Assembly: GCF_037201975.1 (NCBI RefSeq)
Contig: NZ_CP147520.1
Span: 4,030,001 to 4,094,000 of the forward strand
DNA length: 64,000 bases
Origin: Streptomyces sp. TG1A-60
Lineage (GTDB): Bacteria; Actinomycetota; Actinomycetes; Streptomycetales; Streptomycetaceae
Direction of reading: 5' to 3'
The position numbers and the translations under genes are program-made. The notes under the pieces are model-generated. The model saw nothing but the letters and a program-made list of their open reading frames with translations. It was not told the origin of the DNA and searched no databases. This document shows, piece by piece, positions 1-8,375 of this stretch. The number at the start of each line of letters is the position of its first letter. Position 1 is the first letter of the stretch.

Positions 1-1235
1 GCGTCCCCGATGACGCTGACGTCCTTGCCGAGCGCCTGGAACAGCCCGGTGGCCTCGGCGAGGGTCTGCGGGGAGGTGTCCTGGGAGGCGGACAGGGCCA
101 CGCGGGTGGCCTGGCGGTAGTCGAACGCCAGGTCGAAGTAGACGACGTCCCGGAACTCCACGGAGGTCTGCCCGTCGGCGAGGGCCAGCTGCCCGCCGCT
201 CGGCAGGACGAGCCGGGTGCCGTGGTCCTCGTCGTCCTCGCGGACCGGGATGCCCGCCTCGCGGATCAGGGTGAGCAGTTCGGAGGCGGGGCCCAGGTCG
301 CCCTCGGTGACGACGTACGCGGGCGCCTGGGCCCGTTCGGCGGTGTGCGGTTCGGGACGCTCGGCGTCGTCGCCGTAGCCGTACCAGCCCCGCCCCGCCT
401 TGCGACCGAGCCGGCCGGACTCGACGAGCCGCCGCTGGGCCAGCGAGGGCGTGAACCGCACGTCCTGGAAGAAGGCCTGCCACACGGAGTGGGTGACGGA
501 CTCGTTGACGTCCTGCCCGATGAGGTCGGTCAGCTCGAACGCGCCCATCCTGAAGCCACCGCACTCCCGCAGGATCGCGTCGAGGGTGGCCGGGTCGGCG
601 GCCTGCGCCTCGTGCACCGCGAAGGCCTCGGCGTAGAACGGCCGTGCGATGCGGTTGACGATGAAGCCGGGGGTGTCGGCGCACGCGACCGGTGTCTTGC
701 CCCAGGCGCGGGCCGTCTCGTACGCGCGTGTGGCCGACGTGACGTCGGTGGCGAACCCGGAGACGACCTCGACGAGGGGCAGCAGCGGCGCGGGGTTGAA
801 GAAGTGCAGGCCCACGAAGCGGCCCGGGTGGCGCAGGGCGCCCCCGATGGCCGTGACCGACAGGGAGGAGGTGTTGGTCGCGAGCAGGCAGTGCTCGCCG
901 ACGACGTCCTCCAGCGCGCGGAACAGCTCCTGTTTGACGTCCAGCCGCTCCAGGACCGCCTCGACGACGAGGGCGCAGTCCGCGAGGTCGGACAGGCTCT
1001 CCGCGGCGTGCAGCCGGGCGCGCGCGGCGTCCCGGTCGGCGCCGGCCAGACGGTCCTTCGCAACGAGCCGGTCGAGCCGGGCCCCGATCGCCTCCGCCGC
1101 TTCCCGGGCGCGGCCCGGGGCGACGTCGAACAACCGTACGGGGTGGCCCGCGACCAGCGCGACCTGGGCGATGCCCTGGCCCATGGTGCCGGTGCCGACG
1201 ACGGCCACGGGGCTGCTGAGGTCGAGTGCTGTCAT
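1..1235 (-). CDS. 3-hydroxyacyl-CoA dehydrogenase, C-terminus cut by window edge
   Basis: Oxidises 3-hydroxyacyl-CoA to 3-ketoacyl-CoA with NAD in the cytoplasm, as in the lower phenylacetate or beta-oxidation pathways. The reading frame starts MTALDLSSPVAVVGTGTMG, a Rossmann GxGxxG dinucleotide fold. The typical NTSSLSVT, GLHFFNPAPL and DTPGFIVNRI motifs follow, and a second C-terminal domain is under way where the window ends. ATG at 1235 is chosen because GGGAGGA lies 9-15 nt upstream. It is divergent from paaN, with an operator-like palindrome between them. The paaN neighbour suggests the PaaH/PaaC type, but that assignment is inference. At least 411 codons are visible. Confidence 0.88.
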   Translation of the reverse strand, partial: MTALDLSSPVAVVGTGTMGQGIAQVALVAGHPVRLFDVAPGRAREAAEAIGARLDRLVAKDRLAGADRDAARARLHAAESLSDLADCALVVEAVLERLDVKQELFRALEDVVGEHCLLATNTSSLSVTAIGGALRHPGRFVGLHFFNPAPLLPLVEVVSGFATDVTSATRAYETARAWGKTPVACADTPGFIVNRIARPFYAEAFAVHEAQAADPATLDAILRECGGFRMGAFELTDLIGQDVNESVTHSVWQAFFQDVRFTPSLAQRRLVESGRLGRKAGRGWYGYGDDAERPEPHTAERAQAPAYVVTEGDLGPASELLTLIREAGIPVREDDEDHGTRLVLPSGGQLALADGQTSVEFRDVVYFDLAFDYRQATRVALSASQDTSPQTLAEATGLFQALGKDVSVIGD

Positions 1236-1291
1236 GTGCGCGATCCTCCCGCACGGGGTTGTCCACAGATGCGGCGGACCCCCTTGTCCCG

Positions 1292-1305
1292 ACCGATCGT
1301 TCGGT
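1292..1305. promoter_or_regulatory. PaaR/TetR-type operator candidate between divergent catabolic genes
   Basis: ACCGATCGTTCGGT, an inverted repeat ACCGA-N4-TCGGT, lies between the divergent hydroxyacyl-CoA dehydrogenase and paaN genes. It fits the core ACCGNNCGNNCGGT that I recall for the TetR-family phenylacetate regulator PaaR of corynebacteria. No regulator gene is visible nearby. Confidence 0.5.
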
Positions 1306-1436
1306 TACTCTAACTCTGTCCGGCCACCCGTCGCCCACCACCGCCCTGAACGAGGCGCTTCGCGCCACACCCCCTGATTCTGTCCTGCCCAGGTCAGGGC
1401 CCACAAACGAGTCCTGACGTGAGGAGTTGGTCACGC

Positions 1437-3149
1437 ATGGCCGCCGAACTGTCCGCGCACACCCTGCTCGCCAAGCACCGGTCCACTCTCGACCAGGCGC
1501 TGGAAGCGATCCGCACGCGCGCGTACTGGTCGCCCCACCCCGAGCACCCCAAGGCGTACGGCGAGAACGGCAGCCTGGGCATGGCCGAGGGCAAGGCCGC
1601 CTTCGACGCCCTCCTCTGCACCCGCCTCGACCTCGGCCAGCCCGGCACCGACGACTGGGTGGGCGGCGAGATCTCGCCGTACGGCCTCGAACTGGGCATC
1701 ACCTACCCGCACGCCGACATCGACACGCTGCTGCCCGCCATGAGAGCCGGGCAGCGCGCGTGGCGCGACGCGGGCGCTCAGGCGCGCGCGGCGGTGTGCC
1801 TGGAGATCCTCAGGCGGATCAGTGACCGCACCCACGAGTTCGCCCACGCGGTCATGCACACCTCCGGCCAGGCCTTCATGATGGCCTTCCAGGCCGGCGG
1901 CCCGCACGCCCAGGACCGAGGCCTGGAGGCGGTCGCGTACGCGTACGCCGAGCAGATCCGCACCCCCGACAACGCCGAATGGACCAAGCCCCAGGGCAAG
2001 CGCGACCCACTCGCCCTCACGAAGCGGTTCAAGCCGGTCCCGCGCGGCATCGCCCTCGTCATCGGCTGCAACACCTTCCCGACATGGAACGGCTACCCGG
2101 GCCTGTTCGCCTCCCTCGCCACCGGCAACGCGGTCCTCGTCAAGCCCCACCCGCGCGCGGTGCTGCCCCTCGCCCTCACCGTCCAGGTCGCCCGCGAGGT
2201 CCTCACCGAGACCGGCTTCGACCCCGACCTGGTCGCGCTGGCCGCCGAACGCCCCGGCGAGGGCATCGCCAAGGACCTGGCCACCCGCCCCGAGATCCGC
2301 ATCATCGACTACACCGGGTCGACGTCCTTCGGCGACTGGCTGGAGGCCAACGCCCGCCAGGCGGCGGTCTACACGGAGAAGGCCGGCGTCAACACGGTCC
2401 TCGTCGACTCCACCGACGACTACAAGGGCATGCTCGCCAACCTGGCCTTCTCCCTGTCCCTGTACAGCGGCCAGATGTGCACCACCCCGCAGAACCTCCT
2501 CATCCCCCGCGGCGGCATCACCACCGACGAGGGCCCCAAATCCTACGACGAGGTCGTCGCCGACCTCGCCAAGTCGGTCGACGGCCTGCTGGGCGACGAC
2601 GTGCGCGCGAACGCCCTGCTCGGTGCGATCGTGAACCCCGACGTCAAGGCCCGCCTCGAAACCGCCGCGTCACTCGGCGAGGTCGCCCTCCCCTCAAGGG
2701 AGGTCAGCAACCCCGAGTTCCCGGACGCGGTCGTCCGTACGCCGGTGATCGTGAAGCTCGACGGCGCGCGGAAGCACTGGGAGCGCGGCGACGAGGAGGC
2801 CGCGTACATGAGCGAGTGCTTCGGACCGGTGTCGTTCGCCGTCGCCGTCGACTCGACCACGGACGCGGTGGAGTTGCTGCGCCGGACCATCCGCGACAAG
2901 GGAGCGATGACCGTCGGCGCGTACACGACCGCCGGCGAGGTGGCGGACGCGGTCGAGGAGGCCTGCCTGGAGGAGTGCGCGCAGTTGTCGCTGAACCTCA
3001 CGGGTGGGGTGTATGTGAACCAGACCGCGGCGTTCTCGGACTTCCACGGGTCCGGTGGGAATCCGGCGGCGAACGCGGCTCTGTGCGACGGGGCGTTCGT
3101 GGCCAACCGGTTCCGGGTGGTGGAGGTTCGGCACGAAGCGCACCGCTAG
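1437..3149 (+). CDS. paaN: phenylacetic acid degradation protein PaaN (aldehyde dehydrogenase family)
   Basis: A 570-aa aldehyde dehydrogenase-superfamily protein of the PaaN type, acting in phenylacetate/aromatic-CoA breakdown in the cytoplasm. Visible landmarks are the cofactor-binding segment VIGCNTFPTWNGYPGLFASL, the DYTGSTSFGDWLE segment, and the catalytic cysteine in SLYSGQMCTTPQN. ATG at 1437 is preferred over the in-frame GTG at 1419 because GAGGAG at 1421-1426 is a well-spaced ribosome-binding site. It faces away from the 3-hydroxyacyl-CoA dehydrogenase and probably shares a control region with it. The family call is firm; the exact in vivo substrate is not shown by the sequence. Confidence 0.9.
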   Translation: MAAELSAHTLLAKHRSTLDQALEAIRTRAYWSPHPEHPKAYGENGSLGMAEGKAAFDALLCTRLDLGQPGTDDWVGGEISPYGLELGITYPHADIDTLLPAMRAGQRAWRDAGAQARAAVCLEILRRISDRTHEFAHAVMHTSGQAFMMAFQAGGPHAQDRGLEAVAYAYAEQIRTPDNAEWTKPQGKRDPLALTKRFKPVPRGIALVIGCNTFPTWNGYPGLFASLATGNAVLVKPHPRAVLPLALTVQVAREVLTETGFDPDLVALAAERPGEGIAKDLATRPEIRIIDYTGSTSFGDWLEANARQAAVYTEKAGVNTVLVDSTDDYKGMLANLAFSLSLYSGQMCTTPQNLLIPRGGITTDEGPKSYDEVVADLAKSVDGLLGDDVRANALLGAIVNPDVKARLETAASLGEVALPSREVSNPEFPDAVVRTPVIVKLDGARKHWERGDEEAAYMSECFGPVSFAVAVDSTTDAVELLRRTIRDKGAMTVGAYTTAGEVADAVEEACLEECAQLSLNLTGGVYVNQTAAFSDFHGSGGNPAANAALCDGAFVANRFRVVEVRHEAHR

Positions 3150-3254
3150 AAGACCAGGCGACCGCTGCGGTCGGCGGCTGCGGCGGCTGCGGGCCTTCCC
3201 TGGCTGGTCGCCGGTGCCCCGCGCCCTCACGAGGGGCGCTCCGGCCAGGCCGTC

Positions 3255-4088
3255 TCAGAAGGAGCCGACGCTCCAGTGGTACAGCGTCATCGCCACGCTT
3301 GTCGCCAGGTTGTAGCTGGACACCTGGGGGCGCATCGGCAGGGACAGCAAGTGGTCGGCGCGGGAGCGCAGTTCGGCGGAGAGGCCGCTGCGTTCCGAGC
3401 CGAAGGCTAGGACGGCGTCGTCCGGCAGCCTCAGTCCCCGGATGTCGTCGCCCTCGGGGTCGAGCGCGAAGAGCGGGCCCGGCGGCAGCTCCGCCACCTC
3501 CAGGCGCTCCACGGCGGTCGCGAAGTGCAGGCCCGCCCCGCCGCGTACGACGGTGGGGTGCCAGGGGTCCAGGGTGCCGGTGGTGACCACCCCGGTAGCG
3601 CCGAAACCGGCGGCCAGCCGGATCACGGCCCCCGCGTTGCCCAGATTGCGCGGGTTGTCGAGGACCACGACGGGCGCGGTGCGCGGGGTGCGGGCGAGGG
3701 CCGCCAGATTGGCCGTGCGCGAGGGGCGTACGGCCAGGGCGGCCACGGCGGTGGGGTGCGGGCGCGGCACGAGGGCGCGGTACGTCTCCTCCGGGACCTC
3801 CTGGAGGAGACGCCCGAGCCGGTCGCGTACGTCCGGGGCCAGGTCGTCGGCGAGGACGAGCGCCGCCGGGCGATCCGCGGTGACGGCCACCGGGACCTCG
3901 GCGCCGAAGCGCACGGCGTGCTTGAGGGCGTGGAAACCGTCGAGCAGGACGGAGGCGTCGGCGAGGCGACGCCAGGTCCGGAGGGGATCGTCCACCGGGC
4001 GGTCGTCCGGTCCGATCGGCGGGCGGTCCGGTCCGGTCAGCCGGAGGCCCGCCGGTCCATCCACTGGTGCGGTCACCGGATCGTTCAT
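3255..4088 (-). CDS. TrmH/SpoU-family RNA methyltransferase
   Basis: A 277-aa SPOUT-class methyltransferase that would 2'-O-methylate tRNA or rRNA using SAM. The C-terminal half carries the three family motifs: NPRNLGNAGAVIRLAAGFGA (motif 1), FGSERSGLS (motif 2) and LPMRPQVSSYNLATSVAMTL (motif 3, forming the knotted cofactor site). It is the last gene of a coupled trio: its ATG at 4088 overlaps the TGA of the upstream HTTM gene by 4 nt. Target RNA and position cannot be read from sequence. Confidence 0.88.
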   Translation of the reverse strand: MNDPVTAPVDGPAGLRLTGPDRPPIGPDDRPVDDPLRTWRRLADASVLLDGFHALKHAVRFGAEVPVAVTADRPAALVLADDLAPDVRDRLGRLLQEVPEETYRALVPRPHPTAVAALAVRPSRTANLAALARTPRTAPVVVLDNPRNLGNAGAVIRLAAGFGATGVVTTGTLDPWHPTVVRGGAGLHFATAVERLEVAELPPGPLFALDPEGDDIRGLRLPDDAVLAFGSERSGLSAELRSRADHLLSLPMRPQVSSYNLATSVAMTLYHWSVGSF

Positions 4089-5422
4089 GCAGTGAAGCCT
4101 ACGTGCGCCTGCTCGCTCGCCTCCGGCTCCTTCGGCAGCGGTGGCCGCCGCTGTTCACGCGGCCCCGGCAGCGTACGGCCACGCCCCGGCGGTACGCGCC
4201 GCACAACACGGTCACGCGCGCGTGCCACGAGGCCGCCCAGATGCTTCAGGAAGGTCGTCGGAAGGAAGACGGCGTCGGCGGCGATCATCGCGAGCGAGAA
4301 GAACGGCAGGCCCAGCACGACGGCGATCACGGCGTGCTCGGTCATCATGACCGCCAGCAGAACGTTCTTGACGCGCCGGTTGAAGAGCGTGAACGGGAAG
4401 GCGACCTGCACGATCACCGTCCCGTACGTCATCAGCATCACCATCGTGCCGCTCGACGACATGAGATCGGAGAGTGCGGCCCAGGGCGAGAAGTAGTCCA
4501 GGTGGAGCGGGTAGTACGCGGCGGTGCCGTCCTGCCAGCGCGACCCCTGGATCTTGTACCAGCCGGCGGCGGCGTAGATCAGACACGCCTCGGCCATGAT
4601 CACGACCAGTGCGGCGTTGTGCGCGAGATTGCCGACGATGTCGAGCAGCACGCGGGGCTTGACGTTCGACTCGATGCGGCCCGCGGCCCACCACAGGGCG
4701 TGCACCACCCACAGGCCCCAGAAAAAGGTCAGCCAGCCGCCCGGAACCAGCTCACCGCCCGGAATCAGACCGCCGAAGGTCGCCACCAGCAGCGCGAACC
4801 CGAGCACGCACCACAGCAGGGGACCGCTCCGGTCCTCCGGTGCGCTGCCGTCCCGCGCACGGCGCTCGCGCGTGCGCCCTGCGCGCCGCGCGTCCAGCGA
4901 CCAGACCTGGGCGCAGCGGACGAACACGAGATAGATCGCCATGAGGTGGATGACGTTGTCGCCGCCGTCGCCCATGAAGACGCTGCGGTTCTGCAGGGAG
5001 AGGACGCCCACCATGAAGAGCACGCTCATGGCGCGGGTGCGCCAGCCGATGAGCAGCAGCAGGCTCGACAGCACGGCGACGGCATAGACGATCTCGAACC
5101 ACACCACGCTGTCGGACCACATCAGCACCGTGAAGGCGTCGTTGGCGGCGATCAGCTGCTGGGCCAACTCCCAGCTCCAGGGCCCGTCGGGACCGTACAA
5201 CTCACGCCGGTGCGGGAACTCGCGCAACAGGAACAACAGCCAGGTCGCGGAGAAACCGATACGGATGACCGCACTCTGGTACGGGCCCAGCGCGCGATCG
5301 GTGACACGGGTGATCCCGCTGCCTATCGCGGCGGCGAGACGCGCCATCGGCGTGACCGGCTTGACCGGGCCGACCGGGTGGTTGGCCGGGCCAACAGGGT
5401 TGCTCGGGCTCATGGCGCTCAT
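4085..5422 (-). CDS. HTTM-domain membrane protein (vitamin K carboxylase-like)
   Basis: A 445-aa polytopic membrane protein of the HTTM family, related to vitamin K-dependent gamma-carboxylase. Hydrophobic segments start near residue 45 and recur to about residue 390; the RSVFMGDGGDNVIHLMAIYL and AGWYKIQGSRWQDG stretches are characteristic of this family. ATG at 5422 is chosen because it overlaps the upstream DUF5819 stop as ATGA, giving translational coupling; it also overlaps the downstream methyltransferase by 4 nt. The upstream partner is a common neighbour of HTTM proteins in streptomycetes (family knowledge). Substrate is unknown. Confidence 0.85.
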   Translation of the reverse strand: MSAMSPSNPVGPANHPVGPVKPVTPMARLAAAIGSGITRVTDRALGPYQSAVIRIGFSATWLLFLLREFPHRRELYGPDGPWSWELAQQLIAANDAFTVLMWSDSVVWFEIVYAVAVLSSLLLLIGWRTRAMSVLFMVGVLSLQNRSVFMGDGGDNVIHLMAIYLVFVRCAQVWSLDARRAGRTRERRARDGSAPEDRSGPLLWCVLGFALLVATFGGLIPGGELVPGGWLTFFWGLWVVHALWWAAGRIESNVKPRVLLDIVGNLAHNAALVVIMAEACLIYAAAGWYKIQGSRWQDGTAAYYPLHLDYFSPWAALSDLMSSSGTMVMLMTYGTVIVQVAFPFTLFNRRVKNVLLAVMMTEHAVIAVVLGLPFFSLAMIAADAVFLPTTFLKHLGGLVARARDRVVRRVPPGRGRTLPGPREQRRPPLPKEPEASEQAHVGFTA

Positions 5423-6285
5423 TCGGCGCTCGCCTCCGTCCGACCGGTGGCGGTCCGGCCGGCGCCACCCGCGTTGACGGCGGCGTCCGTCCGGTCCTTG
5501 TCGGTCACCGACCACCAGGCCAGCTCACGGACGACAGGCTTGTCGGACACCTTTTCCTCGCTCCAGTCGGGCGGCGGCACGTTGGTGGTACGGGACCGCA
5601 GCTGGATCCGCTTGATCACACCGCCGGAACCAGCGGCCCGCTCGCGGTCGAGCCGCATCACCACGATGCGGCGCACGTAGCGCTCGGCCAGGTCACCGCG
5701 CGAGGTCGTGGCGCGGCTCTCGTCGTCATGCGTGGCGAGATAGAAGTCCCAGGCCCGGCGCAGCTCGTTCTGCTGGGCGTGGCTCGGCACCGGATTGCGG
5801 TCGATCGCGGCGCCGTCCAGCGCCGACAGGTCGTACCAGCCGGTCTCGCGCACCTCACCGCCCGCCGTGCGGACCTCGGCGCGCGCCTGTACGGAGATGT
5901 TCTGCTGCAAGGGGTTCGGGGCGAACAGCTTCCAGTTCTGTTCGAACTCCGGGTACACCCACTCGTCCACCGCCCGGCCATGCTGTTTCGTCAGCGTGTT
6001 CGAGGGCGCGATATGCAGAAACACCAGCCCGAGATGCGTACAGGCCGCCACCGCCACGAACGCGAGCACCAACGCCACGGCGATCTGGTAGGGGAGGGTG
6101 AGCGCGGCGATACCCGAGGCAGGCCCCCGCTCACCGGGGGCCTGGCTGACGGAACCCGCGTCGGCGGGAGTCCGGCCGACAGCAGCCTGGCTTCTGGAAG
6201 CCTCGCCGACACGGCCTGCGGAGGCGGAGTCCTCGGGTCCGTCCGGTCCACGCCGGGCGTTCGAGACCTCGTCGTTCGCGTCCAT
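5419..6285 (-). CDS. DUF5819 family membrane-anchored protein
   Basis: A 288-aa protein with a Ser/Glu-rich cytoplasmic N-terminus of about 85 residues, one transmembrane segment (IAVALVLAFVAVAACTHLGL), and an extracytoplasmic domain holding the NWKLFAPNPLQQNI motif typical of DUF5819. ATG 6285 is preferred over the GTG at 6309. Its TGA overlaps the ATG of the HTTM gene by 4 nt, so the two products are probably made in fixed ratio and act together at the membrane. Function is unknown. Confidence 0.82.
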   Translation of the reverse strand: MDANDEVSNARRGPDGPEDSASAGRVGEASRSQAAVGRTPADAGSVSQAPGERGPASGIAALTLPYQIAVALVLAFVAVAACTHLGLVFLHIAPSNTLTKQHGRAVDEWVYPEFEQNWKLFAPNPLQQNISVQARAEVRTAGGEVRETGWYDLSALDGAAIDRNPVPSHAQQNELRRAWDFYLATHDDESRATTSRGDLAERYVRRIVVMRLDRERAAGSGGVIKRIQLRSRTTNVPPPDWSEEKVSDKPVVRELAWWSVTDKDRTDAAVNAGGAGRTATGRTEASAE

Positions 6286-6481
6286 TCCGCCCCGCTCCCC
6301 GATTCCCACTGTCCGGTCGCAATCCCCACCGGAACTTAGTCAGCCGCGTCCCTCCGGCACAGCCCCGGCGGCCCGCAGCAGTCACATCGTCACACCGCAC
6401 ACACGGCACCCACGAGGTTATCCACAGCGGGGGACACCTTACGGCGCCGTGGTCCACCATTGAGTCGGGCCGATCGACCAC

Positions 6482-6495
6482 ACCGATCGATCGGT
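6482..6495. promoter_or_regulatory. PaaR/TetR-type palindrome upstream of acyl-CoA dehydrogenase
   Basis: ACCGATCGATCGGT is a perfect 14-bp palindrome in the divergent region between DUF5819 and the acyl-CoA dehydrogenase. It matches the same ACCGNNCGNNCGGT core as the site at 1292-1305, so one regulator could control both loci. Confidence 0.45.
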
Positions 6496-6527
6496 CCACC
6501 GATGGGCGCGGCCAGGGCACGGGCGAA

Positions 6528-6593
6528 GGGCTGGGGCTGGAAGTGGGGGGCTCGGGGCCGGGGGGGTGGGGGCTGGGGGGTGGGGGGGCGGGC
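6528..6593 (+). other. G-run tract in catabolic gene leader
   Basis: A roughly 65-nt stretch with many runs of three to seven G on the + strand, about 80 nt upstream of the acyl-CoA dehydrogenase start. The runs are spaced closely enough to allow G-quadruplex folding on the coding strand. No reading frame through it looks protein-like. Confidence 0.6.
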
Positions 6594-6617
6594 CCAGTCA
6601 GCGCCATTCCCTTCTTC

Positions 6618-6631
6618 TAGAACCTGTTCTA
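6618..6631. promoter_or_regulatory. KstR-like operator
   Basis: TAGAACCTGTTCTA is a 6-bp inverted repeat with a 2-nt centre, 41 nt before the acyl-CoA dehydrogenase start. It fits TnnAACnnGTTnnA, the motif of the TetR-family sterol regulator KstR in actinobacteria. The position suits a repressor site. The regulator itself is not in the window. Confidence 0.5.
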
Positions 6632-6672
6632 TCTTGACGCCCCGTCACCGGCGACACAGAAGGGCAGGCACC

Positions 6673-7872
6673 GTGGACTTCACCTTCACCGAAGAGCAGC
6701 AGGCGGCGGCCGAGGCGGCGAGGGCGGTGTTCGCCGGGGTCGTGCCGGACGGGGTGCCGAGCCCGTCGCTCGTGCCGGGGGCCGTGGCCGACGACTTCGA
6801 CCGCGTGCTGTGGGCGAAGCTCGCCGACGCGGACCTGCTCAGCCTGCCGCTGGACCCCGTGTACGGCGGTTCGGGGCTCGATGCGATCGCCCTGTGCCTG
6901 GTCCTGCGCGAGTCGGCGAGGGTGCTGGCCAGGGTGCCGTTGCTGGAGAGCAGTGCGGCGGCGGTGACCGTACAGGCGCACGGGAGCGAGGAGGTGAAGG
7001 CGGACCTGCTCGCTCGGGTCGGCCGGGGCGAGGTCGTCCTGACCGTCGCCGCGCACGGCCGCACCGGGCACGATCCGGCCGAACTCGCCGTGACCGCACG
7101 GCGGGAGGCTGACGGCGGCTGGGTACTGGACGGTGTGCAGACGGCGGTGCCGTGGGCCTACAACGCGGACTTCGTCGTCGTCCCCGCGACGGTCGCACCG
7201 GAGTCGGTCGCCCCCGGTGGGTCCGCCGGCGGATCCGAGCACGGCGCGGCCCCGGTCGCCGAGGGCCGGGTCGTGCTCGCGCTCGTTGCCCGCGTGCATG
7301 AGGCAGTGGCGCTCGCCGAGCAGATCTCCACCGCCGGTGAACGGCTGGCCGAACTGCGGCTGGAGTCGGCGCGGATCGCCGGGCGGGACGTCATCGACGC
7401 GGAGGGGGCGTGGGAGCGGCTGAGGGAGTTGCTGGCCACCGGGACGTGCGCGCTGGCGCTCGGGCTGGGGGAGCGTGTACTCGGCATGACCGGCGAGTAC
7501 GCCGGCAAGCGGGAACAGTTCGGGTTTCCGATCGCCTCCTTCCAGGCCGTCGCCGTGCAGGCCGCCGACCGCTTTATCGACCTGCGCGCGATGGAGGCGA
7601 CGCTGTGGCAGGCAGCCTGGCGGATCACCTCGGGGGCGGGGGGCGCGCTGCCCGCGGCCGGGGATGTCGCCGTGGCCAAGATCTGGGCGTCGGAGGGTGT
7701 GCGACGGGTCGTGCAGACGGCGCAGCATCTGCACGGGGGCTTCGGCGCCGACGTCGACTACCCCCTGCACCGCTATCACGCCTGGGCCAAGCACCTCGAA
7801 CTGTCACTCGGCCCCGCAGCGGCGCATGAGGAGGCGCTGGGCGACCTGTTGGCGGCCCACCCCCTGGGCTGA
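6673..7872 (+). CDS. acyl-CoA dehydrogenase
   Basis: A 399-aa FAD-dependent acyl-CoA dehydrogenase, the first oxidative step of acyl-CoA breakdown. The N-terminal helical domain begins DFTFTEEQQ. The C-terminal domain holds the FAD-contact motif KREQFGFPIASFQAV and HLHGGFGADVDYPLHRY. The middle domain is short and alanine-rich, as in actinobacterial FadE subunits of two-gene heteromeric enzymes. GTG 6673 is chosen by homology of the N-terminus; the open frame extends upstream only through the G-rich leader. No adjacent partner FadE gene is visible. A KstR-like and a PaaR-like palindrome precede it. Confidence 0.88.
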   Translation: MDFTFTEEQQAAAEAARAVFAGVVPDGVPSPSLVPGAVADDFDRVLWAKLADADLLSLPLDPVYGGSGLDAIALCLVLRESARVLARVPLLESSAAAVTVQAHGSEEVKADLLARVGRGEVVLTVAAHGRTGHDPAELAVTARREADGGWVLDGVQTAVPWAYNADFVVVPATVAPESVAPGGSAGGSEHGAAPVAEGRVVLALVARVHEAVALAEQISTAGERLAELRLESARIAGRDVIDAEGAWERLRELLATGTCALALGLGERVLGMTGEYAGKREQFGFPIASFQAVAVQAADRFIDLRAMEATLWQAAWRITSGAGGALPAAGDVAVAKIWASEGVRRVVQTAQHLHGGFGADVDYPLHRYHAWAKHLELSLGPAAAHEEALGDLLAAHPLG

Positions 7873-7956
7873 GCGCCGCGCACGCCGACAACAGGGGCGC
7901 GCCAGGCCCACCTACGCGCCCCGCTCCGCTGCCCTGCCCGTACCCGTCGGGCCGTT

Positions 7957-8304
7957 CTAGAGAACGACCCCCGTCCCGCCCTTGTCGTCGACCACCGGGC
8001 GGCCGGAGGCTGCCCAGACCTGCATGCCGCCGTGCACGTTCACGGCGTCGATGCCCTGCTGGACGAGATACATGGCGACCTGCGCCGAACGTCCGCCCGA
8101 GCGGCAGATCACATGGACCCTGCCGTCCTGCGGGGCCGCCTCGGTGAACTCGCCGTAGCGCGCGACGAACTCACTGATGGGGATGTGCAGCGCCCCTTCG
8201 GCGTGACCCGCCCGCCACTCGTCGTCCTCGCGGACGTCCAGCAGGAAGTCGTCGTCCTTGAGGCCTGTGACCTCGACCGTGGGCACACCAGCTCCGAAAT
8301 GCAT
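7957..8304 (-). CDS. rhodanese-like sulfurtransferase domain protein
   Basis: A single-domain rhodanese of 115 aa. It has the family core FLLDVREDDEWRAGHAEGA near the N-terminus, the catalytic cysteine loop VICRSGGRS, and the terminal GGMQVWAASGRPV signature. Such proteins move sulfane sulfur in the cytoplasm. ATG 8304 is the only sensible start, although the upstream ribosome-binding site is weak. It is convergent with the acyl-CoA dehydrogenase and lies head-to-tail after the J-domain gene, 71 nt apart. Confidence 0.9.
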   Translation of the reverse strand: MHFGAGVPTVEVTGLKDDDFLLDVREDDEWRAGHAEGALHIPISEFVARYGEFTEAAPQDGRVHVICRSGGRSAQVAMYLVQQGIDAVNVHGGMQVWAASGRPVVDDKGGTGVVL

Positions 8305-8375
8305 GCGTACGACGCTACCGGACCGGTCGGCCGACGGGCCGAGCCCAGCGCCCGGCGGGCGAGGGCAGGCCAGGG

